Assembly (NCBI RefSeq): GCF_028401385.1
Contig: NZ_JAQOMR010000002.1
Location: 186,001-250,000 of the forward strand
Length of the DNA stretch: 64,000 nt
DNA from: Marinicella algicola
GTDB lineage: Bacteria; Pseudomonadota; Gammaproteobacteria; Xanthomonadales; Marinicellaceae
Reading direction: 5' to 3'
Positions 20,086 to 29,022 of this stretch are shown piece after piece. The position numbers and the translations under genes are program-made. The notes below the pieces were generated by a model that worked only from the letters and a program-made list of their open reading frames with translations, was not told where the DNA came from and did no database searches. The stretch's first letter is position 1; the number at the start of each line of letters is the position of its first letter.

Positions 20086-20955
20086 TTATCGCTGCTCAAA
20101 CCGGTACAGCACCTGTGGATTGTCCACCAGCGCTAGCTGTCGCGCGGAGGAGTCAGGCAGCCAACCTAAGACGGTGTCAGTCAGCAAAGCGTCATCAGGA
20201 TAGTCCGCCTCGCACTGGGCCATATTGTGCGGCCAGTTTGTACCCCAAACGATACGCTCCGGCGCATGCGAAGCAATCACCCGTGCGACTGACGCGATGT
20301 CGGCGTAGTCTGGCCCGCCAGTAATTGAAGATTCGTAACAGCCGGCAAACTTGAAGTAACAGTTGCCGCGATCAATCAGTCGTTTGACAATAGCAACCTC
20401 AGGACCATCGGTACGGATGCCGCGGAAGAACTTCCCGTGATGGTCCAGCACCCACCGCGATTTCAGCGCCGAAAGAGCAGCCTCGTACCCGGAAATGTCA
20501 CTGCCGTCGAACTGGACAGCAATCATCCAGCCCATGTCGGCGCAGATCGCATCAACAGCCGAAAGGCCTTCCAAACCGATAGCGCCGCCGGACAGGTCCA
20601 TGATCCGGGCTCCGGTTACGCCGGCATCGACGAGTTGTCCGAGCTCTGCGTCTGACGTCTCCGGTCCGACGACCGCGACGCCACGGGCCACATCGGGGCC
20701 CATAACATCCAGGCAGGTAAGCAGATTGCTGTTGTCACGCTGATGCGCATTGCCTTGCGTGATCACCACGCGATCTATTCCAAGCCAGTTCATCAACCGT
20801 CGGTATTCGTCCGCTCCCGGCAGCGGCTCTGGCGGCAGCGCTGGTCCGCCAGCGATCGCAGGATAGCCGGCCAGATACATATGCATCTGCGTGTCGATCG
20901 TACCCGGTGGCAGCCCCGTTTTCGGCGGTTCACCATCAAACTGGCGTTCAAACAT
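20086..20955 (-). CDS. gli: Amidohydrolase, probable D-galactarolactone isomerase
   Basis: 289 residues of the amidohydrolase-2 (LigI-like) TIM barrel. Metal and active-site signatures are present: DTQMHMYLAGYP near residue 21, VVITQGNAHQRDN, WVLDHHGKFF, and IVWGTNWPHN. Family members open or isomerise sugar lactones and pyrone lactones. It overlaps the end of the gci gene by 8 bases, and in Agrobacterium Gli converts D-galactaro-1,4-lactone and D-glucaro-1,4-lactone for Gci, so the role follows from the pairing. LigI-type lactonase is the alternative. Confidence 0.78.
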   Translation of the reverse strand: MFERQFDGEPPKTGLPPGTIDTQMHMYLAGYPAIAGGPALPPEPLPGADEYRRLMNWLGIDRVVITQGNAHQRDNSNLLTCLDVMGPDVARGVAVVGPETSDAELGQLVDAGVTGARIMDLSGGAIGLEGLSAVDAICADMGWMIAVQFDGSDISGYEAALSALKSRWVLDHHGKFFRGIRTDGPEVAIVKRLIDRGNCYFKFAGCYESSITGGPDYADIASVARVIASHAPERIVWGTNWPHNMAQCEADYPDDALLTDTVLGWLPDSSARQLALVDNPQVLYRFEQR

Positions 20956-22093
20956 CGAAATCTTCCTTCAAGCGAAATTCGGCAAGCGCCGCCCGGTCCA
21001 CGGTAATCCCAAGGCCAGGGCCGCTGGGAATGGCAACGACGCCATCGACATGATCGAGCGGCTTCGTAACAACGGCCTGCCGATAGGGATTGTCCGTGCG
21101 ATCGAACTCCAGAATCGGTTCGAGCGGTCGGTTGCGCATCGGGTCAGGCGCAAGTGCTGCCATAAACTGCAGCGCCGCGGCGATCTGCACCGCCGTTCCC
21201 CAGACATGGGGTATGCAGCGCACACCGTAGAGTGTCGCGAGATCGGCAATGCGGCGGGCTTCGGAAAAGCCGCCACAACCACAAAGATCCGGTTGAATGA
21301 TGTCGACCGCACGCGTTGCAATTGCTTCGTGCATCCCCCAGCGCGTGTGCCAAGTCTCGCCGCCGGCAAGCGGGATCGGTTGGCCTTCGCGCACCACCCG
21401 GTAAGCTTCGAGTTGCTCTGGCGCAACCGGTTCCTCGAACCAGTCCACGTCATAGTCCGCAGCGGCCCGCCCGACCCTGATAGCCTCATTGGCGCCATAA
21501 CCGTGATTGCCGTCGATCATAAGTCTCTTGTCGGCCCCGATCGCCTCGCGCACCGCCTGAATGACCCTGAGATCCTCTTGCGGATCGAAACCGATCTTGA
21601 TCTTAACTGCATGAAATCCGGCCGCCGCATGCACTGCCATCTCTGCGGCATTATCTTCCACCCTATCGACCCGGTCACGCTTAAAGCTGCCGGTAGCGTA
21701 AGCCTTGACACTTTCGCGGAACCGACCTCCAAGCAGGGTAGAAACGGGAACACCGAAATGTTTGCCCTTGATATCCCAGAGCGCAATATCGATGCCGGAG
21801 AGGGCTGTGATCGTTATGCCGCGTTGCCCCTGGTCGCGCAGCAGATTGTAGAGCACGGCCCAGATCTTCTCGGTCTCGAGCGGGTTCATGCCAACAAGCA
21901 CACCGGCATAGGCCTTCACCATGGCCGCGTTGGGCAGCGCCGGCCCCAAACACTCACCCCAGCCGACCGTTCCATCATCACAGATAATCTCGACAAGTAC
22001 GTGAAGACGCTTGTCGAAACGCATCGTGGCACTTTCGAAGGCAACAGCCAGACGATGTTCGAGAACATGCGTTTTAACCGCGGAAACCCGCAT
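20948..22093 (-). CDS. gci: D-galactarolactone cycloisomerase
   Basis: About 381 residues from ATG 22093, preceded by GGGAGG. Enolase superfamily, mandelate-racemase subgroup: general-base pair in AVKIKIGFDPQEDL, metal ligands D in MIDGNHGYGA, E in DWFEEPVAPE and E in LAGGETWH, and the catalytic His in CIPHVWGTAVQ. Long blocks (FESATMRFDKR, TGSFKRDRVDRVEDNA, DILQPDLCGCGGFSEA-like) closely match the Agrobacterium enzyme that converts galactarolactone to 3-deoxy-2-keto-hexarate lactone. First gene of an operon with gli, divergent from the GntR gene. Confidence 0.9.
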   Translation of the reverse strand: MRVSAVKTHVLEHRLAVAFESATMRFDKRLHVLVEIICDDGTVGWGECLGPALPNAAMVKAYAGVLVGMNPLETEKIWAVLYNLLRDQGQRGITITALSGIDIALWDIKGKHFGVPVSTLLGGRFRESVKAYATGSFKRDRVDRVEDNAAEMAVHAAAGFHAVKIKIGFDPQEDLRVIQAVREAIGADKRLMIDGNHGYGANEAIRVGRAAADYDVDWFEEPVAPEQLEAYRVVREGQPIPLAGGETWHTRWGMHEAIATRAVDIIQPDLCGCGGFSEARRIADLATLYGVRCIPHVWGTAVQIAAALQFMAALAPDPMRNRPLEPILEFDRTDNPYRQAVVTKPLDHVDGVVAIPSGPGLGITVDRAALAEFRLKEDFDV

Positions 22094-22220
22094 GAATCGA
22101 CACCTCCCGGATAGCCCGAACGGCGGGGCAGATCGAGCAGCGAAGATCATCGCCGCCTGTCAGCGAGGCTCCTCCACCTTGACAGATTAAAACATAGCTG
22201 GAGGTCTACGGAAGGTCAAT

Positions 22221-22270
22221 ATTAGTATGATTTATTTTCGTATAATCCATATTTTATCATACAACAATTT
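22221..22270. promoter_or_regulatory. Candidate GntR operator cluster upstream of gci
   Basis: ATTAGTATGATTT (22221-22233) and the opposite-strand AAATTGTTGTATGAT (complement at 22256-22270) share GTATGAT, with TTCGTATAATCC between. The AT-rich half-sites in inverted order lie 130-180 bases before gci. The same core appears before the GntR gene and before the dehydratase at 33015. Confidence 0.45.
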
Positions 22271-22490
22271 GAACCACCTACACGGATGACGCAAGCCCAT
22301 ATCATATTGCTTTAAAGAAGAATCTTCCGCTCACTTCGAATTCACCCGATAGGCAGCTGAGCCTACAGGCGGGCGAAAGGAAGCAGATTTTCGTAAGGAC
22401 AGGCTATCCAACGTCGGGATCATTCAGCCCGCGCCGCACTATCAGGCGCATCGACGGTTGTGTATTCGGATCAGCAGCGATAAAAATCTG

Positions 22491-22507
22491 AAATTAGTAT
22501 AACAAAT
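22491..22507. promoter_or_regulatory. Candidate autoregulatory site before the GntR gene
   Basis: AAATTAGTATAACAAAT, 49 bases before the gntR start, shares the TTAGTATRA core with the sites near 22221 and 33031. The region from 22094 to 22555 otherwise holds no gene. Confidence 0.4.
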
Positions 22508-22555
22508 AGATGCCGTCAGCCTCATGGGAACTGGGCAGCCAATCCGGATGAGACG

Positions 22556-23320
22556 ATGAACGCAGGCAGCAAAGACGGCAGGCCAAACATAGCGGTAAAG
22601 GCTAAAAACCTCGCAGGTGGCAGGTCCACGACACTGGCCGTGAAGGTCGGCCAGGCGATCCGCGAACTGGTTCAGTCCGGTCAGTTCCAACCCGGCGACC
22701 GGCTGCCGACCGAGGCGCGCCTCGCCGATACCTACGGGGTGAGCCGCACCGTGGTGCGCGAGGCCATAGCCTCACTCAGGGCCGATGGCATCGTCAATCC
22801 GCGACGGGGATCGGGCGTATTCGTCCTTGAACCAAGCGATACGCCGCTGTTGCCATTCCAGAATATCGAGCCGGAGCGCATTTCCTCATTGATCGAGGTT
22901 CTGGAACTGCGTACCGCCATCGAGGCCGAAGCAGTTCGTTTGGCGGCCATGCGCAGGTCGCCTTCGGACGAAGAGGAAATCGTTGAGCAGCACCGCGCCA
23001 TCGGCCGCTTGATCACAGAGGACAAGAGCACAATCGAGGCGGATTTTGCCCTGCACCTTGCCATTACAAAAGCAGCGAACAATCCACGCTTTGTTCAGTT
23101 CCTGGAACTCTTTGGCCCAACAGCCATTCCGCGTGCTGCACTCGTTCGGGAAGGTGAAGACCAGACGCCCGCCACCTATCTGCGCCAAATCCATGAGGAG
23201 CACCGGCACATCGTCGAAGCCATCTCCAATGGCGATCCCGAGATGGCCTACAAGGCGATGCGCGAGCACCTGCTCGGCAGTCAGCGACGCTACCGGTCAT
23301 TGTTGCACCGGGATAGGTGA
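22556..23320 (+). CDS. GntR-family regulator, FadR/FCD subfamily
   Basis: 254 residues. After a basic leader comes the winged helix (LAVKVGQAIRELVQSGQFQP, LPTEARLADTYGVSRTVVRE, ASLRADGIVNPRRGSGVFV). The C-terminal FCD all-helical domain shows the metal-binding pattern: Asp in ADFALHLAITKAANN and His in IHEEHRHIVEAI. FCD regulators commonly respond to sugar acids. Divergent from gci-gli; shared motifs suggest it also controls the dehydratase operon at 33 kb. Confidence 0.92.
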   Translation: MNAGSKDGRPNIAVKAKNLAGGRSTTLAVKVGQAIRELVQSGQFQPGDRLPTEARLADTYGVSRTVVREAIASLRADGIVNPRRGSGVFVLEPSDTPLLPFQNIEPERISSLIEVLELRTAIEAEAVRLAAMRRSPSDEEEIVEQHRAIGRLITEDKSTIEADFALHLAITKAANNPRFVQFLELFGPTAIPRAALVREGEDQTPATYLRQIHEEHRHIVEAISNGDPEMAYKAMREHLLGSQRRYRSLLHRDR

Positions 23321-23446
23321 CCGTCCTTCTTGGCGTCTGGCCTGTTCCGTGCGCCGCTCTTCCACCGCCCCTGCTGCCAACAGGAGCAGAGGTATCCATG
23401 CGGACGGCAAAAACCGACGCAGTAAGAACAAGACGCTGGGTCCGGT
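23321..23446. other. Convergent intergenic gap
   Basis: 126 bases between the convergent GntR and lactonase genes. No perfect terminator hairpin with a T-run was seen. Confidence 0.3.
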
Positions 23447-24436
23447 TCAATCACCCGTCTCCATGCCCAGCTCGAGGACCCAGCTTGGGCGGGCGCCGCA
23501 ATCAAAATCCGTCATGGAGGTCAGCGCGCCGTCTCGACCGACCGCATAGACGCGTCCCGCATTGGCGCGAAACCCAAGAGCAACCAGAATACCGCCATCG
23601 ACCGAAAGACAAAGCACCCGCGGATGTTCAGGTGCAATCACCTGACTTGAAATGACCGGAACTGGCGTCTCCCTGCCGATCCTCATGGCAAAGATCGTGC
23701 CGGTGGCGCGCTCGCTGACAAAGAGGTGGTTTCCATCCGGCGCGATCACGATATCGCCGCCCATGGGACCAACCGCCTCCGGGACCAGACGAGCCGCCCC
23801 GGTAAGCGACGCCGTGGCGGTTGCGATCACGCCGACAAAACCACCCTCTTGCATCAGCACATAGGCATGTGCGCCATCTGGCGCGATCGCAATATGCCGT
23901 GGCCCACTCCCTTCGACAAATTGCACCATGCCGGTTTCGCGCAGGGCGCCGGTGGCGCGTTCAAAGGCGAATTGGCGCACCAGGTCGTCACGACAGGCCG
24001 CGCCATAAGCGATGCCGCCATGCTCGCACAGGCAATGGGCCATATCGCCGATATGCACGGTATCACCGACCTCTTCCGGAACGCCGTCGGCAGAAAGCGC
24101 AATCGAGAAACCGCGACTACCGCCAGCACCAAGCAGAAAGGCACCATCCGAGGAAGCAGATAAATAGCAAAACCCTGCCGGCACGGAAAATGTGCCGGTA
24201 TAGTCAAGCAGATCTTTTTCGGGATCATATTTGAAACAAATAATGGCTGGTTTATCGCCGCGCCAAGCGAGATAGACTCGATCACCGTGCATGGCCATGG
24301 GAATAGCCGATGACGTTCCCGAAACACCCGGGATTGGCTGACGCCCGGCCTCGGCAATGATCCCGGTCGCCAGGTCGAGGCGATACACGATGATATCGGC
24401 CGAAGCGGTGTTACAGACGATAAGGCGATGCTGCAT
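23447..24436 (-). CDS. Seven-bladed propeller lactonase-like protein
   Basis: 329 residues of the cycloisomerase-2/6-phosphogluconolactonase (Pgl) propeller type, with repeating blade motifs such as GPRHIAIAPDGAHAYVL, GGDIVIAPDGNHLFVSERAT and HPRVLCLSVDGGILVAL. Such proteins hydrolyse sugar lactones. No signal peptide. The start at 24436 is three bases past the Udh-like gene stop, so the two are co-translated; a lactonase after a uronate dehydrogenase, which makes aldarolactones, is logical. Substrate is inferred. Confidence 0.75.
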   Translation of the reverse strand: MQHRLIVCNTASADIIVYRLDLATGIIAEAGRQPIPGVSGTSSAIPMAMHGDRVYLAWRGDKPAIICFKYDPEKDLLDYTGTFSVPAGFCYLSASSDGAFLLGAGGSRGFSIALSADGVPEEVGDTVHIGDMAHCLCEHGGIAYGAACRDDLVRQFAFERATGALRETGMVQFVEGSGPRHIAIAPDGAHAYVLMQEGGFVGVIATATASLTGAARLVPEAVGPMGGDIVIAPDGNHLFVSERATGTIFAMRIGRETPVPVISSQVIAPEHPRVLCLSVDGGILVALGFRANAGRVYAVGRDGALTSMTDFDCGARPSWVLELGMETGD

Positions 24437-24438
24437 GG

Positions 24439-25260
24439 CTACCCCTTTGCGTCGCGTTTCGACAGCGCCGCCAAATCACCGCGAAATTCCTTGCCAGCCG
24501 AACCGCCGCCCTGCAGCATGTCCACAGGGTTTTCAGTATCCCTTTCAAGTGGTCCTAGCAAATCCACATAGTCTTCGGCGTCATCCTGCGGCCGGTAGCC
24601 CAGCGCGAAGGCTCGCCCATTGTCGCACCAACTACGACTATTGGCAGAAATGCCGAACACAGCCTCATGATGATAGTCTGCATCCAGCCCCAACCTCACC
24701 AGAGCGGCCAGGTCGCGCGCCGAGACCCAGGTGGAAAGCTCTCGCCGCGAGCGCGGCTTTTCCTGAAATGAGCCGATGCGGATGACAAACCCCTTCACGT
24801 TGTATTTGTCGGCATAAAGGCTTGCCAGCGCCTCACCGAATGCCTTGGTCACGCCGTAGCGGGAATCCGGTCGCAGAGGTTCGCTGCCATCAAGTTTCAC
24901 TGTTGTGGGGTACATGCCAAGGACATGGTTGGAACTGCCGTAAAGAACCCGGTCGACCCCTTTTTGCGCTGCCGCCTCCCAGAGATTGGCGGCTCCGACG
25001 ACATTTGACGCCAGGAGATTGCCCCAGGGTCCCTCCTTCGGGTTGCCGGCCATATGGATGATGGCATCGACGCCCTCACACAGTTCAAGCGCAAAGTCGT
25101 AATCGACGAGATCGCCATACATGTACTCGACCGTAAGGCCTTCGGTCGGCTCGATCTCTTTACGGCCGGAAAGCCGCCAGATTTCGCCTTCGCGCGGGAC
25201 ACGTCGCGCAATTTCGCGACCGATGACGCCGCCGGCCCCTGTCATCAGAATGCGACGCAT
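24439..25260 (-). CDS. NAD-dependent epimerase/dehydratase-fold enzyme, probable uronate dehydrogenase
   Basis: 273 residues of extended SDR type: MTGAGGVIGREIARR cofactor site, GDLVDYD, AIIHMAGNP, Ser/Tyr/Lys active site in YGSSNHVLGMYP and YGVTKAFGEALA. The pattern SSNH...GYYP/GMYP and IRIGS...STW is shared with Agrobacterium uronate dehydrogenase (Udh), which oxidises D-galacturonate and D-glucuronate to aldarolactones. Similarity to the characterised enzyme seems moderate, so it may act on another sugar acid. It sits between an Ldh-family gene and a lactonase. Confidence 0.72.
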   Translation of the reverse strand: MRRILMTGAGGVIGREIARRVPREGEIWRLSGRKEIEPTEGLTVEYMYGDLVDYDFALELCEGVDAIIHMAGNPKEGPWGNLLASNVVGAANLWEAAAQKGVDRVLYGSSNHVLGMYPTTVKLDGSEPLRPDSRYGVTKAFGEALASLYADKYNVKGFVIRIGSFQEKPRSRRELSTWVSARDLAALVRLGLDADYHHEAVFGISANSRSWCDNGRAFALGYRPQDDAEDYVDLLGPLERDTENPVDMLQGGGSAGKEFRGDLAALSKRDAKG

Positions 25261-25262
25261 GA

Positions 25263-25388
25263 TCAGACCATCCTTTCGTCGTGGTGACGGCCGCCGTACG
25301 CTTCAAGACGTAGCGCGAAATCGCCGTGGGTAATCTTTCCAACCTTCGCCAGCACACATGCCGTGAAAGTCTGCCCTTCCTTGCACAT
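25263..25388 (-). CDS. Possible 41-residue small protein between ldh-like and udh-like genes
   Basis: ATG 25388 to TGA 25263 fills almost the whole gap between the two flanking genes: it starts 5 bases after the upstream stop region and ends 2 bases before the downstream ATG. The product (MCKEGQTFTACVLAKVGKIT then HGDFALRLEAYGG) is protein-like in composition. I do not recognise it. It may be a small real gene or the remains of a larger one. Confidence 0.35.
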   Translation of the reverse strand: MCKEGQTFTACVLAKVGKITHGDFALRLEAYGGRHHDERMV

Positions 25389-25392
25389 TGGC

Positions 25393-26448
25393 CTATCCGT
25401 TTTCCGGCAAGGCCATCCCCAGCCTATCTGCCCAATCCAATAGCCCGGAGACAATGCCAAGTGACAGCGGAACGCCTTCGCTCAGATACCGCGCGCGCAA
25501 AGACCGCGCTCTTTCACCGGGCACGCGCGGCGGGCGCTCGTCGTCTGCCGCACGGGCACTGCGGATTGCCTCTGCAAGGAACCCGTTTTCGGCCATGAAG
25601 CCCTCAACCCCGCCAAATGCTTCCGGGTCAATCACCTGCAGGAACACATTGGCCTGCCACCCCTCGGGTCCTATCCGGCGTCCATTACCCGAAAGGCCGT
25701 GCGTCAGCGCTTCAACGGTCATGCCCAGTCCGGTTCCCTTGTGCCCGGTCGCAAAACCGCCAAGCGGCATGATCGCACCGGGCGGCGTCGTGAAGCGTAC
25801 CGCCGGGTCCCGGCTTGGCCTGCCCTCGGCATCGATCAGCCATTCATGCTCAAACTGCCTGCCTTCATTGCGAAGCCGGTTTACCATGCCGTTATTCGTC
25901 TCGGATGTGCTGATGTCGATCACCGCCGCCCCACTTTCGCCAGGAATACCGAAAGCGATCGGATTGGTGGAGAGCACCGGCGACGCCGCACCAAAAGGCG
26001 CAACGCAAGCTTCCGTCGGGTCCGAGACGGCGATGATGGCCATCATACCGCGATCGGTGACCGGTTTGAGATAGGAAACAAGACCCGCTGTGTGGTGGCT
26101 GCGCCGGATCGACAGTGTGTAGGTGCCGAAGATCTCGGCCTTCTCGACCGCAGTTCGAAGCCCTTCGGTTATCAGCCAGGGACCAGGCAAGAGCCGCCCG
26201 TCCCAGAGCGCCGCAGCCGGCCTTTCGTTCAAAAGCTCCGGATCGCCCTCAAGCGTCATTCCGCCATTTGCCGTTGAGGCCAGATAGGCCGGCAGAAGGC
26301 TGAGCCCGTGCGTCGTATGCCCCATCAAGTCGCCTTCAACGAGAACGGACGCCACTGTCTGGCAAAAACGTTGCGAAAGGCCTGCTTTCGCAAGGACCTC
26401 GCTGGCAAAGGCCACAAGGTCCGAGGCGGCAAATATCTGGGCCGTCAT
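25393..26448 (-). CDS. Ldh-family (malate/L-sulfolactate-type) NAD(P)-dependent oxidoreductase
   Basis: 351 residues. Family motifs: catalytic His in GDLMGHTTHGLSLLPAYL, RRSHHTAGLVSYL, the nucleotide-contact segment FGAASPVLSTNPIAFGIP, DISTSETNNGMV and GHKGTGLGMTVEAL. Members oxidise or reduce 2-hydroxy/2-keto acids such as malate, sulfolactate or diketogulonate. Within a sugar-acid operon a keto-sugar-acid reductase role is plausible. Follows oppF by 17 bases. Confidence 0.85.
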   Translation of the reverse strand: MTAQIFAASDLVAFASEVLAKAGLSQRFCQTVASVLVEGDLMGHTTHGLSLLPAYLASTANGGMTLEGDPELLNERPAAALWDGRLLPGPWLITEGLRTAVEKAEIFGTYTLSIRRSHHTAGLVSYLKPVTDRGMMAIIAVSDPTEACVAPFGAASPVLSTNPIAFGIPGESGAAVIDISTSETNNGMVNRLRNEGRQFEHEWLIDAEGRPSRDPAVRFTTPPGAIMPLGGFATGHKGTGLGMTVEALTHGLSGNGRRIGPEGWQANVFLQVIDPEAFGGVEGFMAENGFLAEAIRSARAADDERPPRVPGERARSLRARYLSEGVPLSLGIVSGLLDWADRLGMALPENG

Positions 26449-26465
26449 ATGTGCATTTCCTTTTC

Positions 26466-27239
26466 TTAGCTTCCGGCCAAGGCTTGCGCCACAGTGCGGT
26501 CATAGCGGCGGCTCGCATCGTAGAGCGTTCGAGTATACTCACCCTTCATCTGGCCGGTCAGCATCGTGTCGCGATCAAGAATTTCTTCGATTCGTCCCTG
26601 ACGCATAACCGCCAGCCGGTCGCAAAGATGAGAGATCACCGCGAGGTCGTGGCTCACCATCACATAGCTGAGTTCCCGTTCCCGCCGAATTTCCGCCAAC
26701 AGGTTGAGGATCTCGGCCTGAACGGAAACATCGAGCGCCGATGTTGGCTCATCGAGGAGCAGAAGTTTGGGATTCAGGATCAGCGCGCGCGCAATCGCAA
26801 CCCGTTGCCGCTGGCCGCCGGAAAGCTGATGCGGATAGCGGAAACGGCAGCTTAACGGCAGACCGACCTGATCCAGAATACCGGAAATCCGCCGGTCTAT
26901 ACCATCCACCTTGTGGATCTTCAGGGGCGCGGAAAGCGTGGCATTAATGGTGTGCTTGGGATGCAGCGAACCATACGGGTCCTGAAACACCATCTGGATC
27001 TGACGGAAATGCGACTTTTCGAGCGTCTTGCCGATCGGCCGCCCATCCACCGAGATGGCACCTGTCCAGTGATCGTAAAGTCCGGCAATACAGCGCAGGA
27101 CCGTCGACTTGCCGCAGCCGCTTTCGCCGACAAGGCCGAACACCTCGTTCTTGCCGACGGCAAAGGAAATATCGCAGAGCACCTGCTGGGAACCCGCACC
27201 TTCACCAAAACTCAGTTCGAGATTGTTGACTTCGATCAT
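26466..27239 (-). CDS. Oligopeptide/oligosaccharide-type ABC importer ATPase (OppF-like)
   Basis: About 257 residues from ATG 27239, which overlaps the oppD-like stop as ATGA. Walker A GESGCGKST, signature LSGGQRQRVAIARAL, Walker B LLLLDEPTSALD and H-loop MVSHDLAVISHLC are all intact. It pairs with the OppD-like ATPase to drive one peptide-type importer; in a sugar-acid locus such systems often carry oligosaccharides, which is inference here. Confidence 0.9.
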   Translation of the reverse strand: MIEVNNLELSFGEGAGSQQVLCDISFAVGKNEVFGLVGESGCGKSTVLRCIAGLYDHWTGAISVDGRPIGKTLEKSHFRQIQMVFQDPYGSLHPKHTINATLSAPLKIHKVDGIDRRISGILDQVGLPLSCRFRYPHQLSGGQRQRVAIARALILNPKLLLLDEPTSALDVSVQAEILNLLAEIRRERELSYVMVSHDLAVISHLCDRLAVMRQGRIEEILDRDTMLTGQMKGEYTRTLYDASRRYDRTVAQALAGS

Positions 27240-28114
27240 GCGTTTTCCTCCTTCAGCTTCATCCATTCCGGATCGCGGTTCAAGACGGGCAGGATGTCGC
27301 GCCGCATGTCCAGTGAAGGCAGGGAATTCAGCAGCCCGCGGCTATAGGGATGCTGGACATTGTCGAGATCCTTTGCCGCAATTGTCTCCATGACTTGGCC
27401 ACCATACATGATCAGAACTCGATCGCAGAAGGATCGCACGAGGTTCAGATCGTGGCTGATGAAGATCAGCCCAATACCGCGCTCACGCACAAGATCGTCC
27501 AGAATAGCAAGCACTTGCAGACGCACGGTTACATCAAGCGCGGATGTCGGCTCGTCAGCGATGATGACATCGGGCTCGGCAATCAGCATCATTGCGATCA
27601 TCACCCGTTGGCCCATGCCGCCTGAAACCTGATGCGGGTACAGATCATAAACCCGCTCGGGCGAGCGGATCTTGACCGCCTCCAGCATTTGCAGGGTGCG
27701 CTGTCGCGCATCCTTGCGTCCGACCTTGAAGTGGACACGATAGGCTTCCGCGATCTGCTCGCCGACGGTGATGACGGGATTTAGTGAATATTTCGGATCC
27801 TGAAGGATCATCGAGATTCGAGCGCCGCGCACTTTCTGCATCTTGCGTTCGCTGGCTTTCAACAGATCAACGTCGGCAAAGCGCATCTCGTCGGCTGTAA
27901 TGCGGGCGTTTTCCGAAAGAAGGCGAAGCAGCGCGCGACCGACGGTCGATTTTCCCGAGCCCGACTCACCGACAATCGCGAGTTTTTCGCGTCCGAGACT
28001 GAAGGAGACGCCTCGAACGGCATCCATGCTCAGATAGCGCATCTGGTAGCGGACCCACAGGTTATGGACCTCGATCAGAGGTCGGGCATCATTTGCTTCT
28101 GGGATCAAGGACAT
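27236..28114 (-). CDS. Oligopeptide/oligosaccharide-type ABC importer ATPase (OppD-like)
   Basis: About 292 residues; ATG 28114 (MSLIPEANDARPL) lies inside the end of oppC, giving a 26-base overlap. Walker A GESGSGKST, the peptide-importer motif ISMILQDPKYSLNPV, signature VSGGMGQRVMIAMML, Walker B VIIADEPTSALD. The C-terminal tail HPYSRGLLNSLPSLD is the OppD/DppD iron-sulfur-region equivalent but lacks the usual Cys cluster. Confidence 0.9.
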   Translation of the reverse strand: MSLIPEANDARPLIEVHNLWVRYQMRYLSMDAVRGVSFSLGREKLAIVGESGSGKSTVGRALLRLLSENARITADEMRFADVDLLKASERKMQKVRGARISMILQDPKYSLNPVITVGEQIAEAYRVHFKVGRKDARQRTLQMLEAVKIRSPERVYDLYPHQVSGGMGQRVMIAMMLIAEPDVIIADEPTSALDVTVRLQVLAILDDLVRERGIGLIFISHDLNLVRSFCDRVLIMYGGQVMETIAAKDLDNVQHPYSRGLLNSLPSLDMRRDILPVLNRDPEWMKLKEENA

Positions 28115-29022
28115 CACGCAATCCATCGCCGAAGAGGTTGAAGGCAAGGCTGACGATCATGATCGCCAGGCCCGGATAAGTTACCACCCACCAGCTATCC
28201 AGCATGTACTGGCGTCCGGTTGAGGTCATCGCACCCCATTCAGGTGCTGGCGGCTGTGCCCCGAGCCCGAGAAAGCCGAGGCCTGCGGCCGTCAGGATGA
28301 TACTTGCCATGTTGAGCGTGATCCTGATGACAACGCTCGGCAAGCACATCGGAATGATCTCGCTGAAGATGATGCGGCTATTGGATGCGCCCTGAAGTCG
28401 AGCCGCGGCAACATAGTCGGTATTGCGGATGGTCAGCGCTTCGGCTCGGGCAAGACGGGCAATCTGCGGCCACCCGGTCAACGCAATGGCGAAAACCGCC
28501 TGGTTCAATCCCGGGCCCAGAACGGCGACGAAGGCGAGCGTCAGGATCAGGCTGGGAAATGACAGAAAGAGGTCGGTGATTCTGCATCACGACGAGATCG
28601 ATGGCACCACCGAAATAGCCGGACACCGCACCGATCGCAAGACCGATCGGTGCGACCGTAGCAGTGACCAATGTCACGATGTAGAGCGTGATCCGTGAGC
28701 CGTAGACGACGCGACTGAAGATGTCGCGGCCATACTCGTCCGTTCCGAACCAGTGCGCGCCTGAAGGGGCCTGAAGCGCATCGGAAAGAATCTGGGCACT
28801 CGGATCGTAGGGCGCGATCAGCGGCGCGAAAATCGCCAGCATGATCAACAGGAAGACGATTGCCGCACCGATTAGCGCCAGCCGGTTGCCGGTGAATTCG
28901 ATGATCCCGAGCAGCAATCGTTGCACGAACGCCTCACGCGGCGAACGCGCTGTTCTAATCAGGAAGGGTTCTTCCTGCTTGGGGCCTTTTGGGGTGTTTT
29001 GCATGGTTGAGGTCACAGTCAT
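28089..29022 (-). pseudogene. ABC importer permease (OppC/DppC-like), frameshifted near 28585
   Basis: Starts at 29022, overlapping the oppB stop. N-terminal OppC_N helix (RLALIGAAIVFLLIMLAIFA) and the motif HWFGTDEYGRDIFSRVVYGSR, then four helices with the EAA loop QIARLARAEALTIRNTDYVAA. Between VVMQ and LSFPS an extra A shifts the frame; deleting it gives VVMRITDLFLSFPSLIL. About 310 residues when joined, normal length. Confidence 0.88.

Noticed and set aside
20891..22114. 407-codon plus-strand frame
   Set aside because: Lies antisense to gci and gli and is a shadow of their codon usage.
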